Shown in pieces: positions 1 to 9,579 of a stretch of 42,263 nt of DNA; positions within the stretch are counted from its first letter, which is position 1, and each line of letters starts with the position of its first letter. The translations under genes were made by a program, and so were the position numbers. This DNA comes from an uncultured Prevotellaceae bacterium (GTDB taxonomy: Bacteria; Bacteroidota; Bacteroidia; Bacteroidales; Bacteroidaceae): NCBI GenBank assembly GCA_937900485.1, contig CALCEL010000034.1, positions 1 through 42,263 on the forward strand, given 5' to 3'. The notes below the pieces were generated by a model. The model was given only the letters and a program-made list of their open reading frames with translations, made no database searches and had not been told where the DNA came from.

Positions 1-205
1 AGGACGTTGAAAAGTTCAGGTTAGGATTTTGAAATTCTCAGACCTGCGTATAGACTACAACCTAACCTGAGAATTTCAAAAAGAGACACAAGGTTTTAAA
101 ATACATTACAATAAGATTGTCAGCAAGTTAACCTGAAAAATAGCAAAAAAACAGGCATAGGAAATTTCGTCACAAGACAAATTGTCCGTTATTTCCCTAT
201 GTTTT
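1..205 (+). repeat. Copy A of a ~205-bp dispersed repeat
   Basis: This stretch recurs in inverted orientation at 27039-27250. The first 95 bases match at roughly 90 percent by eye, a variable middle follows, and then comes a shared block (GTCAGCAAGTTAACCT) and a palindromic end. The first part has nested inverted arms: CAGGTTAGG pairs with CCTAACCTG, and TTTTGAAATTCTCAG pairs with CTGAGAATTTCAAAA. The end, 156-201, is a second imperfect palindrome with outer arms CATAGGAAAT and ATTTCCCTATG. No coding frame is credible. It could be a non-autonomous element or a structured chromosomal repeat. Confidence 0.75.
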
Positions 206-377
206 TCATGATTTCATATAATTACAATCACAATGACGCCTGTGCAAAAGGCAAACACAGCAAGTCACTCCCCCGTTTCACGTCGGGCACGTCGTCATGA
301 GACTTGAGAAGAGACGACAGAGAAAACAAAAGGGCGTAAACCATCACGAGAAGTCCCACACAGAGCAAGACGAAGAC

Positions 378-421
378 AAAAAAGAGAAACATGCGCTACA
401 AACATTGTATGCGCATGTTTC
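378..421 (-). terminator. Rho-independent terminator after the GH2 gene
   Basis: Perfect 11-bp arms GAAACATGCGC (386-396) and GCGCATGTTTC (411-421). Read on the minus strand they are followed by a U-rich tract (378-385). It lies about 30 bases past the stop of the glycan operon. Confidence 0.8.
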
Positions 422-449
422 CCGAATTATCACTATGAACATCGTAACG

Positions 450-2912
450 TCATTTTGCTACAAGCGACACCACGGCCGACTCCAGTCCGTCAGCATATGC
501 TCTCAAGGAGATTACCCCCTTACTGCCATTACCGCGAAGGACGACCAGACACTTACCGTAGAAGGCGTGTCTCTTATTATCCTTAAAACGCTCCAGAGAT
601 GTCGGAGAGCCGTTGTCCACACCAGCCACAGACGCACCACCCGTCACATCAAATCGTATCAGGTCATCTGCCCACGGGCAGAGATTACCTTCGGAGTCGA
701 CGACCTCCACGGTGACGAAAGATAGGTCCTGGCCGTCAGCGTCAATGACCGTCCTGTCTGGAGTAAGACGAATGGAATGAGGGTTGCCCGCCGTTCTCAA
801 GGAAGAACTTCTGACCACCTTTCCGTCTTTTCTCGCCACCACCTTGGCCTCTCCATCCTCATAATGCACTCTCCACATGACGTGCAGAGTGGTGTCGGAC
901 TTAGCGCGTACTCCCTGACTCTTTCCATTGACAAACAGTTCGACCTCATCCGCATTGTTATAGTATGCCCACACATCCACACATCCGTCCACGAGTGCCT
1001 TCTTGCCCTCGTCAGTGTTCCAAGTCCAATGAGGGAAGACGTGCAGCACATCATCATCGGTCAGTTCCGACTTATAGAGATAAAAGACATCCTTCGGGAA
1101 TCCCGCAAGGTCAATAATGCCGAAGTAGCTACTTCTGGCGGGCCATCCATACGGAGTCGGTTCACCGATATAGTCGAAGCCAGTCCACACAAACTGTCCG
1201 CATATCCACGGGTAGCGTCTCATCAAGAGAAGGTTCTCCTCGTTCGTATTACCCCACGGCACGTGGCAGTTCTCATAACTTGAGCAGGAGAAGCTACTGT
1301 CGTAGAATGGTTTGTCCCATCTCTCCGGCCAAACGAACATGCTGTCAGACGGCATGCGGTAGTATCCTCTTGTCATGAGAGCGGAGTTGCTCTCGGTTAT
1401 GATGAACGGTTTACCCGGGAAGTTATCCTTCACGTTGTGTATATCCTGATTATGGTAGTTGTACCCAATCACGTCAAGTGCACCAGACTGGAACAGATGA
1501 TTAGTCTTAGCCGGCTCATTACATCCGGCAGTTATCGGGCGCGAGTCGTCCATCTCCCTCACCATGTCAGCCAGTTTTTTTGTGAGCAACGAGTTGACAG
1601 ACAATTCGGCTCCTTCCTTGGCAAGCATGTCAGCACTATGTCCGAAATTAAGAATGAGGTTAGCCTCAGCCAGCGACAGCGTGTCGGCGTCGGCGTGCGA
1701 CCATTGCTCCAGTACCTCATTGCCGATGCTCCACATCACCACACACGGATGGTTTCGGTCACGTCGTATGAGATCTCTCAGGTCACGCTCGTACCACTCA
1801 TCAAAATACCTCGCATAATCGTGCACCGTCTTCTTCTTTCTCCACATGTCGAACGACTCATCCATGACCAGCAGTCCCATCTCGTCACACAGTTCCAGCA
1901 GCTCAGGCGCTGGCGGGTTATGCGAGCAGCGTACGCCGTTCATACCCATCTCCTTGAGCATCGTGAGTTGTCGTTCCAGCGCGCGTCGGTTCACTGCAGC
2001 CCCCAAGCAGCCCAGGTCATGGTGCATGCACGCCCCCTGAATCTGCATCGGTTTACCATTGAGAGAGAAACCGTTGTCAGTAAAGGAGAAATATCTCAGT
2101 CCCACCCTTGTCTTATACTCGTCAAGCACCTCATCACGTCCTTTCATGACCCTTGTCACCAACGTGTAGAGATAAGGGTTGTCCGTAGACCACAGTACAG
2201 GCTTATCCACCACGATCTTGTCCTCGCCCTGTGCCACGAGACATCCGTCAGCGTCATACAACGAGTTACGCACATACGACTTGCCACGATTCACCACGTC
2301 GACACTCACACGAAGCTCAGCTATCTCTGGAGACACCACAGGAGTAGTCACGCACACGCCGTCTTTAGCCACATGAGTCTTATGAGTCTTTGTGAGCCAC
2401 ACATTCCTGTATATGCCACAGCCTGAGTACCACCTTGAGTTTGGTTGCTCCACATTGTCGACCCTCACCTTGACCACATTCTTCTTGTCCTCGCCATACA
2501 TGAGATAAGGAGTAATGTCATAGCAGAATGAGGCATATCCGTAAGGACGTGTTCCCAGCTCATGTCCATTGATCCACACGGTGGAATTCATGTACACGCC
2601 GTCGAACTCGATACGGAAACATTTGTCCTTATCCTTTTTGCTGACCACAAAAGACTTCTCATACCATCCCATGCCTCCAGGCAAGGCTCCGCCTCCAGTT
2701 CCCGAAGGGTTATTCACGTCGAAGTCGCCAAAGATAGCCCAGTCATGAGGCAGTGTGACAGTCTCCGGTGCTTCTCCGTTAAAGTTGAAGTGCCAGCCGT
2801 CATTGAAAGCCGTGCGTCCAGTATCTTGCGCTGACGCCGACAAATGGCAGCACACAAGTGCGGCGGCCATTGTCAACCATCTCAAGCCGTTTCTCTTATC
2901 CATGTCCCGCAT
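450..2912 (-). CDS. GH2 family beta-galactosidase-like glycoside hydrolase, secreted
   Basis: Glycoside hydrolase family 2, probably removing terminal beta-galactosyl (or related) residues from oligosaccharides in the periplasm. The N-terminus (MDKRNGLRW...SASAQ) is a signal peptide. A jelly-roll sugar-binding domain, an Ig-like domain and a TIM barrel follow. The acid/base Glu is about residue 399 (WSIGNE) and the nucleophile about residue 507 (IITES). The C-terminus has extra beta domains. The frame is open up to 2984, but that part overlaps the GH43 gene; the ATG at 2912 (or 2903) just after the GH43 stop at 2914-2916 is preferred because the signal peptide starts there. It is the last gene of the GH31-GH43-GH2 operon. 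The family is clear; the substrate is inferred from the neighbours. Confidence 0.9.
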   Translation of the reverse strand: MRDMDKRNGLRWLTMAAALVCCHLSASAQDTGRTAFNDGWHFNFNGEAPETVTLPHDWAIFGDFDVNNPSGTGGGALPGGMGWYEKSFVVSKKDKDKCFRIEFDGVYMNSTVWINGHELGTRPYGYASFCYDITPYLMYGEDKKNVVKVRVDNVEQPNSRWYSGCGIYRNVWLTKTHKTHVAKDGVCVTTPVVSPEIAELRVSVDVVNRGKSYVRNSLYDADGCLVAQGEDKIVVDKPVLWSTDNPYLYTLVTRVMKGRDEVLDEYKTRVGLRYFSFTDNGFSLNGKPMQIQGACMHHDLGCLGAAVNRRALERQLTMLKEMGMNGVRCSHNPPAPELLELCDEMGLLVMDESFDMWRKKKTVHDYARYFDEWYERDLRDLIRRDRNHPCVVMWSIGNEVLEQWSHADADTLSLAEANLILNFGHSADMLAKEGAELSVNSLLTKKLADMVREMDDSRPITAGCNEPAKTNHLFQSGALDVIGYNYHNQDIHNVKDNFPGKPFIITESNSALMTRGYYRMPSDSMFVWPERWDKPFYDSSFSCSSYENCHVPWGNTNEENLLLMRRYPWICGQFVWTGFDYIGEPTPYGWPARSSYFGIIDLAGFPKDVFYLYKSELTDDDVLHVFPHWTWNTDEGKKALVDGCVDVWAYYNNADEVELFVNGKSQGVRAKSDTTLHVMWRVHYEDGEAKVVARKDGKVVRSSSLRTAGNPHSIRLTPDRTVIDADGQDLSFVTVEVVDSEGNLCPWADDLIRFDVTGGASVAGVDNGSPTSLERFKDNKRHAFYGKCLVVLRGNGSKGVISLRAYADGLESAVVSLVAK

Positions 2913-2913
2913 A

Positions 2914-4500
2914 TCACTTTCCCGCATAGTCAAGATAAGAGAACTCCGCCTTAGCCTTAGTCTTGCCGTTAGCGGACTGAGCATAGAGTCCTAACATAAC
3001 GCCCGTGAAACCGCCCGCACACTCACTTGACAAGTAACGTGTACCCACCTTACCGCAGTCCGTGAACGTCCGTCCGTCGTCCTGAGAAAAGCTGAAATAG
3101 TAATATTCCTTATCTCCGGAGACACGAAGCACACATCTGTCAGAACTCAACACATAATCTTTTGTCTCATGAGACAGTCCAACGAAGTTATATCTGACTC
3201 TCAGCACACTGCGTCCATTCTCGTCCCGAGTGACGAAGATGTCATAATGACTATCCTCGGTCATAAACACTGTCAGTCCAGCCTCATCGCCTCTCACCGC
3301 ATCACGTAGCGTCATAGAGGCGTCGAAAGAAAAGGCCATGTCCTGCTGTCTGCGTCCCAAGAACACAGGTGAGCCGCTCACGTCTGACAGACGGTCGGCA
3401 GAGGCAGTGAGCACCAGTTTGCCGGACTTGATGTTATAGAAACTCTCCTTAGGATTTCTCATGTAAACCAGTTCCGGCAAATCACGTCTCCTCAGGAAGA
3501 ACGAGCCGTCAGCGTAGTCGGAGAACGTCACACGTCCTGGCCTCTTCACGACACTTTTCTGCGGAAGAGTCTGGAAATCCATCCTCTCGCTTACCGTTCC
3601 GTTCTTGCCGACGACAGGCCAGCCGTCTCTCCATGTCACAGGAAGCAGGAACGTCTCTCTTCCCAGATTATGATTAGCGCCAGACATTGGTCTGTGTCCG
3701 AGGAACACCATCCACCAGCTGCCGTCAGCAGCCTCGACGAGGTCGGCGTGTCCGATTCCCTGCACGCTGTTTCCTTGCGCCGCTCTGCAGCAGTTAGTAA
3801 GGATAGGATTGTCGGGGTTGCTCTCGTAAGGTCCGAAGATACTCTTGCTGCGCGCTATCGTCTCACTGTGAGCGAGCTCAGTGCCGCCTTCCGCAATCAT
3901 AAGATAATAGTACTCGCCTATCTTATAAAGGTGCGGAGCCTCCGGATAGCGTCCGCCGTCACCCTGCCACAAGAGGACGGACTCTGTCAGCTGTTCACCA
4001 GTCTTCGGATCAATCTGACACAAGTATATGCCGTCGTTAGGGTTAGACACCATCCACACCTTACCATCTTCGAAATACAGAGACGGGTCGATACCGCCTT
4101 GCTTAAGCCACACGGGGTCAGACCATCCCTTTCTCAGATCTGTGGTAGTGACGAGGAAATTACCCTTTGAGGAGCAATTTGTCGTTATCATGTAAAACAC
4201 CCCATCATTATATCTGATGGTCGGGGCATATATTCCGCCCCAACACGTCGCATCCTTGAGCGGCAGCTGCTCTTGTCTATCAAGCACATTGCCTATCTGT
4301 TCCCAATTGACCAAGTCCTTAGAGTGGAAGATAGGTACTCCAGGGAAGAACTGGAACGAGCTTGTGACGAGATAGAAATCCTCACCCACCCTACACACGG
4401 AAGGGTCAGGGTAGAAACCTTTGATCACCGGGTTTTGCGCCACAGAGTCATTGAGTCCGAGGCAGGCCAGGAGAAGAACTGCCAAACGTATTGTTTTCAT
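2914..4500 (-). CDS. GH43 beta-xylosidase / alpha-L-arabinofuranosidase, secreted
   Basis: Glycoside hydrolase family 43, a five-bladed propeller enzyme releasing xylose or arabinose from oligosaccharide ends. It has a signal peptide at residues 1-22 (cleavage near VAQ). The general base Asp32 lies in FYPDPS, the pKa-modulating Asp138 in GGIDPS and the acid Glu187 in RYPEAPH. Residues from about 330 onward form a beta-sandwich typical of XynB-type GH43 proteins. Its ATG lies 4 bases after the GH31 stop and it abuts the GH2 start, so the three genes are surely cotranscribed. With a GH31 alpha-xylosidase and GH2 beside it, an arabinofuranosidase or xylosidase acting on xyloglucan or arabinoxylan fragments is likely. 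Confidence 0.92.
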   Translation of the reverse strand: MKTIRLAVLLLACLGLNDSVAQNPVIKGFYPDPSVCRVGEDFYLVTSSFQFFPGVPIFHSKDLVNWEQIGNVLDRQEQLPLKDATCWGGIYAPTIRYNDGVFYMITTNCSSKGNFLVTTTDLRKGWSDPVWLKQGGIDPSLYFEDGKVWMVSNPNDGIYLCQIDPKTGEQLTESVLLWQGDGGRYPEAPHLYKIGEYYYLMIAEGGTELAHSETIARSKSIFGPYESNPDNPILTNCCRAAQGNSVQGIGHADLVEAADGSWWMVFLGHRPMSGANHNLGRETFLLPVTWRDGWPVVGKNGTVSERMDFQTLPQKSVVKRPGRVTFSDYADGSFFLRRRDLPELVYMRNPKESFYNIKSGKLVLTASADRLSDVSGSPVFLGRRQQDMAFSFDASMTLRDAVRGDEAGLTVFMTEDSHYDIFVTRDENGRSVLRVRYNFVGLSHETKDYVLSSDRCVLRVSGDKEYYYFSFSQDDGRTFTDCGKVGTRYLSSECAGGFTGVMLGLYAQSANGKTKAKAEFSYLDYAGK

Positions 4501-4504
4501 ACCA

Positions 4505-7500
4505 TTAAAGTTTTACGACTTTCTTGTCACCGTTATACATTACCTCCACGCCCTTCGCCTCTGGATTGTACGGCTGAGCGGTGTTGGCACCCACTTTCAC
4601 AATGACGAACTTACGTTTTTCCAGCATACCTGGGAACGTGCCTTGTCTGTCGGATATAGTGAGAGTCTTATCTTTGTCGTCGTACGTAAACCTGATATTA
4701 GAGAAACGTCCAGCCTCGTAACCATAGTTCACGCACTCGTCCTCATACAGGTTGAACGTGCCGTCACTGCCCTCATACACAAACAGGCGTATCACTTCAT
4801 TCTTCTTCTCGCCTGTGAACTCCATGGCCTCACCTACAGGGATGATACTTCCGGACGGTACGAACACAGGTACATGCTCGTAAGGAGCAGGCATCATCTT
4901 CTCCTCACCGCCGTTTGACACCGCAGCACCAGTGAAGAAGTCATACCAAGTCTTTCCTTTAGGGAAATACACCATTCTCTGTCTCTCACCATATTTATAT
5001 ATAGGGTTAATCATCAGCGATGGTCCGAACATGAACTGATAAGCGATGTCAAGAACATTCTTATCCTTACCGAAGTCCATGACCATAGGTCTCATGATCG
5101 TGTAATCCTTGAAGTGCACGTCAGCCACCAGTGAATAGATATACGGCATGAGTCTGTACCTCAGCTCAAGGCAAGACTTGATTGCCTTATACGCAGGGTG
5201 CGTCTCAGGAGCTATATTCCAAGGCTCACGGAACGGGAATTGTCCGTGTGAGCGATACATCGGTGCGAACATACCCATCTCGTGCCATCTCACGTTCAGC
5301 TCTCTCCATTCTTTCAGGTCATTGTTTTCCTTTCCTGTAGCGTCGAAGATTGATTGTGCCTCGGAGTAGCGTCTCTCGACAGAGAATCCGCCAATGTCCT
5401 GGCTCCAGTACGGGATGCCTGAGATTGAGAAGTTCAGTCCCGCTGTAATCTGTGCTTTCAGATCCTCCCATCTCGTGCCGATGTCTCCGCTCCATGTCGC
5501 TGTGCCATAACGCTGCTCAGAAGCGAATCCGTTACGTGTGAGAAGGAACACGCGTTTGTTCTCCGGAGAGAATTCATTGCCGGAGCCGTTTGCGTTCCAT
5601 TTCACGTTTTCGTGCAACCACTTTGCGGAAGGAGCGTCAGATCCGGGTTTCTCTGCCACGGCCTTCTCTACAGCCGTCTCATAAGCTCGCTGTCCATCGT
5701 ATATCGCTTCGGCGTTGACTATTGAGTATGCGTTGAAATACTCATCAGAAGAGCCATATGCTGTAGGTCCGCAAAGCAGCTTACGGTAAGGTATGTCAGT
5801 GCAGTCACGCACGTTAGGCTCGCTGGCGTCCATCCACCAGGCGTCCATACCGATGACGCCCAGGTTCTCGTACAACTGTCTCCAGAAAATACGTCTCGCT
5901 TCCTCATTGTAAGCGTCGTAAAAGGCATATCTGTATCCGAGCCAGTCATAAAGACTGTCCTTGATACTCTGCTGATAGATATAGCCCTTGTCATTCAGTT
6001 CCTTGAAATTATCCGTTTCAAGGTAGTATTTAGGCCAGCAGCTTATCATGATTTTGGCATTCTGACTATGTATGCTGTCAATCATCACCTTAGGGTCGCT
6101 GAATCGTTCAGGGTCGAACTTGAATGCTCCCCACTGGTCATCTACCCAATAATTCCAGTCCATGACAATATTGTCGATAGGAAGATGGCGCTGGCGGAAG
6201 CCGTCCAGGGCACCGAGAATCTCGTCCTGTGTCTTGTAGCGCTCACGTGACTGCCAATATCCGAGCAGCCATTGCGGCATAACCTGTGACTTACCTGTCA
6301 GCTTACGGTATCCCGCTATCACCTCATCCGTATTATCACCTAAAATAAAATAATAGTCAAGCTGCTGTGACATCTCACTCCAAAGTGACAGTCTGCGTTG
6401 CTCGTTGTCGTCAACCGGCTCGAGCGCCCTCAGTCCGCAATACGCCTCACCGCCGTCAGGTCTCCATTCAATACGTATAGGATAGGTAGTGCCGGCGTTC
6501 ATCTTCATTGAGAACTTTCTGGCGTTAGGGTTCCAGGCCGTTCTCCATATCTCCTGAGCCTCAGCTCCGCTGTTCACCAGGTCCTCAGTATACACGGACT
6601 TATCTCCAATGAACACCTTCTGGTATCCTGAGTAATAATGTGAGAAGCGGTACTCACCCGTTTTCCTTGGCGTTATCGTTCCCTCGTACACCACAGTGGC
6701 ATTCTCCAGCTTATAGGTCGGGAGATTACGCGCTGACTTCAAGTTCTCGAAATAGATGCTGTCCTCTCTTCTCACGAGAGTATCCTCTTCTGGTGAGGTG
6801 TACGTTCCCGTCAATGCTCCCGGCTGTCCGTTTTTGTCGGTGAGGTCAAACACCTCGTGCAACTGTGAATAGTCGTTAGGATTGCCGAAACGGCTCAGGC
6901 TGTAGTTGTCAAGCAATATACCATAGTTATTGCTTGACACTACAAACGGCACACTCACCTTAGTGTTATACTGAAAAAGTTCCTCGTTGCGTCCTTTATA
7001 GTTCCACTCATCTGCCTGGTGCTGTCCTAGTCCATACAATGCCTCATCATTGTCGATGTTCTCAAAGACAAGTCTGGTTGTCCAGCCCTTGTACTGCTCC
7101 TGCTTACCATCGGCGTGAGTCTGTGTACACGTATACGGGGTAAACTCCTTGCCTCCGCCATTACGTTCCCTTGCCACGATGTGACCTATGGAGTCCGTGA
7201 ACCACACCTCACCCGTAGAGCACAACACGTTAGCGCTCATGCAAGCAGTGCTGACGACTATCGTGTCGCCATGTTCCAAGACGTCATATTTAACCTTGTC
7301 ATCCTGATTCACTATTATCAAGCTCTGCTTGTCAGCGAACGACTTATCCGCCGTGGCAGACACACGCATAACCTTTTCTCCCATTACCTGAACACGGACC
7401 AGGCGTGGTGATGACGGACAAGAGTCTGACTGTGCCACATGCACGAGCACTCCCTTATCCACTTTCTCATACTTTCCACTACACGCAGCCAGCGAGACAG

Positions 7501-7537
7501 CTGTCACCAGCGTTACAAACACCTTCTTTGATATCAT
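4505..7537 (-). CDS. GH31 alpha-xylosidase-like lipoprotein with PA14 insert
   Basis: Glycoside hydrolase family 31, 1010 residues, first gene of the operon. The N-terminus carries a lipobox (SLAAC near residue 20), so it is probably an anchored lipoprotein. A galactose-mutarotase-like N-terminal domain is interrupted at about residues 240-375 by a segment resembling a PA14 domain (YEGTITPRKTGEYRFSHYYSG). The TIM barrel has the nucleophile Asp570 (MDASEPN) and acid/base Asp685 (WSGDIG). The overall plan resembles characterised Bacteroides xyloglucan alpha-xylosidases that carry PA14 insertions. It probably removes alpha-1,6-xylose from xyloglucan oligosaccharides; other alpha-glycosidase activities of GH31 are not excluded. 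Confidence 0.92.
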   Translation of the reverse strand: MISKKVFVTLVTAVSLAACSGKYEKVDKGVLVHVAQSDSCPSSPRLVRVQVMGEKVMRVSATADKSFADKQSLIIVNQDDKVKYDVLEHGDTIVVSTACMSANVLCSTGEVWFTDSIGHIVARERNGGGKEFTPYTCTQTHADGKQEQYKGWTTRLVFENIDNDEALYGLGQHQADEWNYKGRNEELFQYNTKVSVPFVVSSNNYGILLDNYSLSRFGNPNDYSQLHEVFDLTDKNGQPGALTGTYTSPEEDTLVRREDSIYFENLKSARNLPTYKLENATVVYEGTITPRKTGEYRFSHYYSGYQKVFIGDKSVYTEDLVNSGAEAQEIWRTAWNPNARKFSMKMNAGTTYPIRIEWRPDGGEAYCGLRALEPVDDNEQRRLSLWSEMSQQLDYYFILGDNTDEVIAGYRKLTGKSQVMPQWLLGYWQSRERYKTQDEILGALDGFRQRHLPIDNIVMDWNYWVDDQWGAFKFDPERFSDPKVMIDSIHSQNAKIMISCWPKYYLETDNFKELNDKGYIYQQSIKDSLYDWLGYRYAFYDAYNEEARRIFWRQLYENLGVIGMDAWWMDASEPNVRDCTDIPYRKLLCGPTAYGSSDEYFNAYSIVNAEAIYDGQRAYETAVEKAVAEKPGSDAPSAKWLHENVKWNANGSGNEFSPENKRVFLLTRNGFASEQRYGTATWSGDIGTRWEDLKAQITAGLNFSISGIPYWSQDIGGFSVERRYSEAQSIFDATGKENNDLKEWRELNVRWHEMGMFAPMYRSHGQFPFREPWNIAPETHPAYKAIKSCLELRYRLMPYIYSLVADVHFKDYTIMRPMVMDFGKDKNVLDIAYQFMFGPSLMINPIYKYGERQRMVYFPKGKTWYDFFTGAAVSNGGEEKMMPAPYEHVPVFVPSGSIIPVGEAMEFTGEKKNEVIRLFVYEGSDGTFNLYEDECVNYGYEAGRFSNIRFTYDDKDKTLTISDRQGTFPGMLEKRKFVIVKVGANTAQPYNPEAKGVEVMYNGDKKVVKL

Positions 7538-7759
7538 AAATATATGTATAGTTAATTAATATTCCTTAGAATGGTATTAGACAGACTTCTAAAAAATCTC
7601 GTGACTCCTTATAATCAACGTCATCCTCACTGCACTCAACACTCAAGCAGGGACGAAGAAAGAGAACACAAACCGTAAGAACCACATACTACCGTATACA
7701 CTGAGTACACCTTACAATAGTCCGTCGCGTCCGGGCAGCTGGTTTTTCCTATTTTGATG

Positions 7760-7788
7760 CGAAGTTATTCAAGAGTGTCATACACAAA
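7760..7788 (-). promoter_or_regulatory. Candidate promoter for the GH31-GH43-GH2 operon
   Basis: On the minus strand TTTG (7785-7788) is followed after 17 nt by TAACTTCG (7760-7767), one mismatch from the Bacteroidetes -7 box TAnnTTTG. The spacing is slightly short, so this is tentative. Confidence 0.4.
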
Positions 7789-7997
7789 CACCGAAAATGT
7801 TTCGTCAATGTGCGCAATATGAATTACAAGGGGCAAAAATGAACATTTCGGACACCATTCACAACAAAACACCACCTTCCGTAAGACATCACGGGAAGTT
7901 CGCCGTTGACATATGGCACATCAAACACCACAAGAAAGAGTCCGGCAGATAAATCTTGTATATACGACACGAAACAGACATATCCGCTGTACACAAC

Positions 7998-8044
7998 AAA
8001 AAACTCATCGTACTCTTCCCGCAATCAGGCAAGAGTACGACGAG
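7998..8044 (-). terminator. Terminator after the S41 peptidase-like gene
   Basis: Arms at 8004-8017 and 8031-8044 (AAGAGTACGA plus GAG, one mismatch) are followed on the minus strand by six T (7998-8003). It lies about 130 nt beyond the S41 stop, so that transcript has a long 3' tail. Confidence 0.75.
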
Positions 8045-8174
8045 CAACATCATACACATATATAGCAGACGACACACAAGCCGTCAGACCTCAACAGACA
8101 ATCAGACAAGAGGACACAGTCACTCTGCCCTCTTCAGACAGTCAGCGCATTACGTTCACATATCCACATACAGG

Positions 8175-9461
8175 TCAATGAGCAATTAGATAGAAAGCAC
8201 GGCTCAAGAGAGTCTCACGCGCGTCGCCGTACGGATAAAGCTGCACATAGTCATACTCATTGACCACATTATCATACGAAGGAGTGAAACCCGCAGAGTA
8301 GTCATACTCCCCGTCCGCGTCAGCCACATACGCCACGGCCGGACACAAGGTCAGACCATAGACATCGGAACGAAAAGAGGCTGTCATCACATTCTGCCCG
8401 GCAGTCGTCTGTCCAACAAGAATAACATTCTCATCTCCCTGAGACTTTCTGAGAGAGTTGATGAACCATTCAGCCGCTCCTTGCGTATATCCAGAGACGA
8501 TGACATACACCCTGCCAAGTCCGAGTGAGGCCACTGACGAATCATAATAGTACACAGAGTCCAAGTCCGAGTTATTACTGTTCCACAACGTTTTAGCAAA
8601 TACGCCGTCCCTGCATGTCTGGTCCACCACATACGAAGCCAACCGTCTCACCATATCCAGTGTCCCGTCATTGCACAGACGAAAGTCGAGAATCAGTTCC
8701 GAGATTCCTGACTCACGAAATCCTCCCATAATCTCATCCAGCTGACTCATATACACGTTATCACCTAACGTAAGCTTGTCCGGAGACAAGTGGTTACACA
8801 TCATGTACGCCACCTTCATCCCCAAAGTATCCTTAACGGCAATAACAGGAAAAGCGGGGTCGTCAACCAGTCTTGCCGCCCCCATCACCATACTCACGGT
8901 GTCCTCCCACACAAACGCCTGCTCATTCATGTCATATCCGAGATGACACACAGTCAGCACGCATCCCTGTCCCGAACACAGATTAGAGACATTAGAGGAA
9001 GACAACTTATATCCGTCGTAGAAAGAGATGAAGTCACCTCGAGACAAGCCACACTCCTCTGCCGGTGAGCCGGGATAGACAGTCTTCACCCTGACATACT
9101 GCTTCGACGTCTGTCCCGTAGGATCCGTCATGAGCACGAAGTCAAAGCCGTAACACTCCCCGTGATTATAGTAGCCGCGAGAGTGCGGATCAGACTCCAC
9201 CGTGTCACAAAGCACATAAGACCAGTCATCGTCATCACCATATGCGGTGACCACTCCGAGGAACGTGTCGGCGTCTCCGAAGAACTTCTTCCATGCCGGC
9301 TCGTCCGTTATGTTGTCAGCCCATAAATACTTGTCACACATCACATCATATATCCAATGATTATGTTGGGTAAGTTCCTCATATTCATGCGTGCGGTCTT
9401 CACCACAAGCAGTTAGAAGAAAGCAGAGAACCACTATCAACACGTGGGAAACATTTCTCAT
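8175..9461 (-). CDS. S41 family peptidase-like lipoprotein, probably catalytically dead
   Basis: A 428-residue lipoprotein (lipobox LLTAC at residue 19) with the plan of Bacteroidetes S41 (C-terminal-processing-like) peptidases: an N-terminal helical region, a PDZ-like segment at about 110-185 (VYPGSPAEECGLSRGDFI), and the S41 core to about 400. The core normally has the nucleophile Ser in a TASASE motif and a Lys in a GxxTxGK motif. Here the matching segments are YTQGAAE (Gly328 in place of Ser) and GQTTAGQ (Gln356 in place of Lys). Both changes were checked at codon level. It may therefore bind rather than cut peptides. Its start lies 22-30 nt from a divergent promoter region shared with the lipoprotein gene at 9580. 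Confidence 0.85.
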   Translation of the reverse strand: MRNVSHVLIVVLCFLLTACGEDRTHEYEELTQHNHWIYDVMCDKYLWADNITDEPAWKKFFGDADTFLGVVTAYGDDDDWSYVLCDTVESDPHSRGYYNHGECYGFDFVLMTDPTGQTSKQYVRVKTVYPGSPAEECGLSRGDFISFYDGYKLSSSNVSNLCSGQGCVLTVCHLGYDMNEQAFVWEDTVSMVMGAARLVDDPAFPVIAVKDTLGMKVAYMMCNHLSPDKLTLGDNVYMSQLDEIMGGFRESGISELILDFRLCNDGTLDMVRRLASYVVDQTCRDGVFAKTLWNSNNSDLDSVYYYDSSVASLGLGRVYVIVSGYTQGAAEWFINSLRKSQGDENVILVGQTTAGQNVMTASFRSDVYGLTLCPAVAYVADADGEYDYSAGFTPSYDNVVNEYDYVQLYPYGDARETLLSRAFYLIAH

Positions 9462-9489
9462 TTTGACATCATTTTTAGCATATATAATG

Positions 9490-9519
9490 CAAAGTTAATA
9501 AAAAAACTCACTATATTTG
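9490..9519. promoter_or_regulatory. Divergent -7 boxes for the S41 and helical lipoprotein genes
   Basis: TAACTTTG on the minus strand (9490-9497) and TATATTTG on the plus strand (9512-9519) both fit TAnnTTTG. No clean TTTG -33 box is seen for either. The plus-strand box overlaps the upstream in-frame start at 9517, which supports the ATG at 9580. Confidence 0.65.
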
Positions 9520-9579
9520 CAGTATTACATGTTAGAAAACAAAAACACCAAATATCTAATAAGTAAAACAAAAGTTGTT

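Larger units (their letters stand above)
7538..8174. other. Intergenic region between the S41 gene and the glycan operon
   Basis: No credible gene. It holds a terminator for the upstream S41 gene (7998-8044) and a candidate promoter for GH31 (7760-7788), leaving a leader of about 215 nt before the GH31 ATG. I saw no riboswitch fold or clear operator in the leader. Short frames here lack codon character and overlap the terminator. Confidence 0.6.

Noticed and set aside
297..725. Plus-strand frame of 142 codons at the left edge
   Set aside because: It overlaps the terminator and the 3' end of the GH2 gene on the other strand and has no recognisable domain.
7824..8189. Several 60-90 codon frames on both strands upstream of GH31
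   Set aside because: They overlap each other and the terminator at 7998-8044; no coding character.
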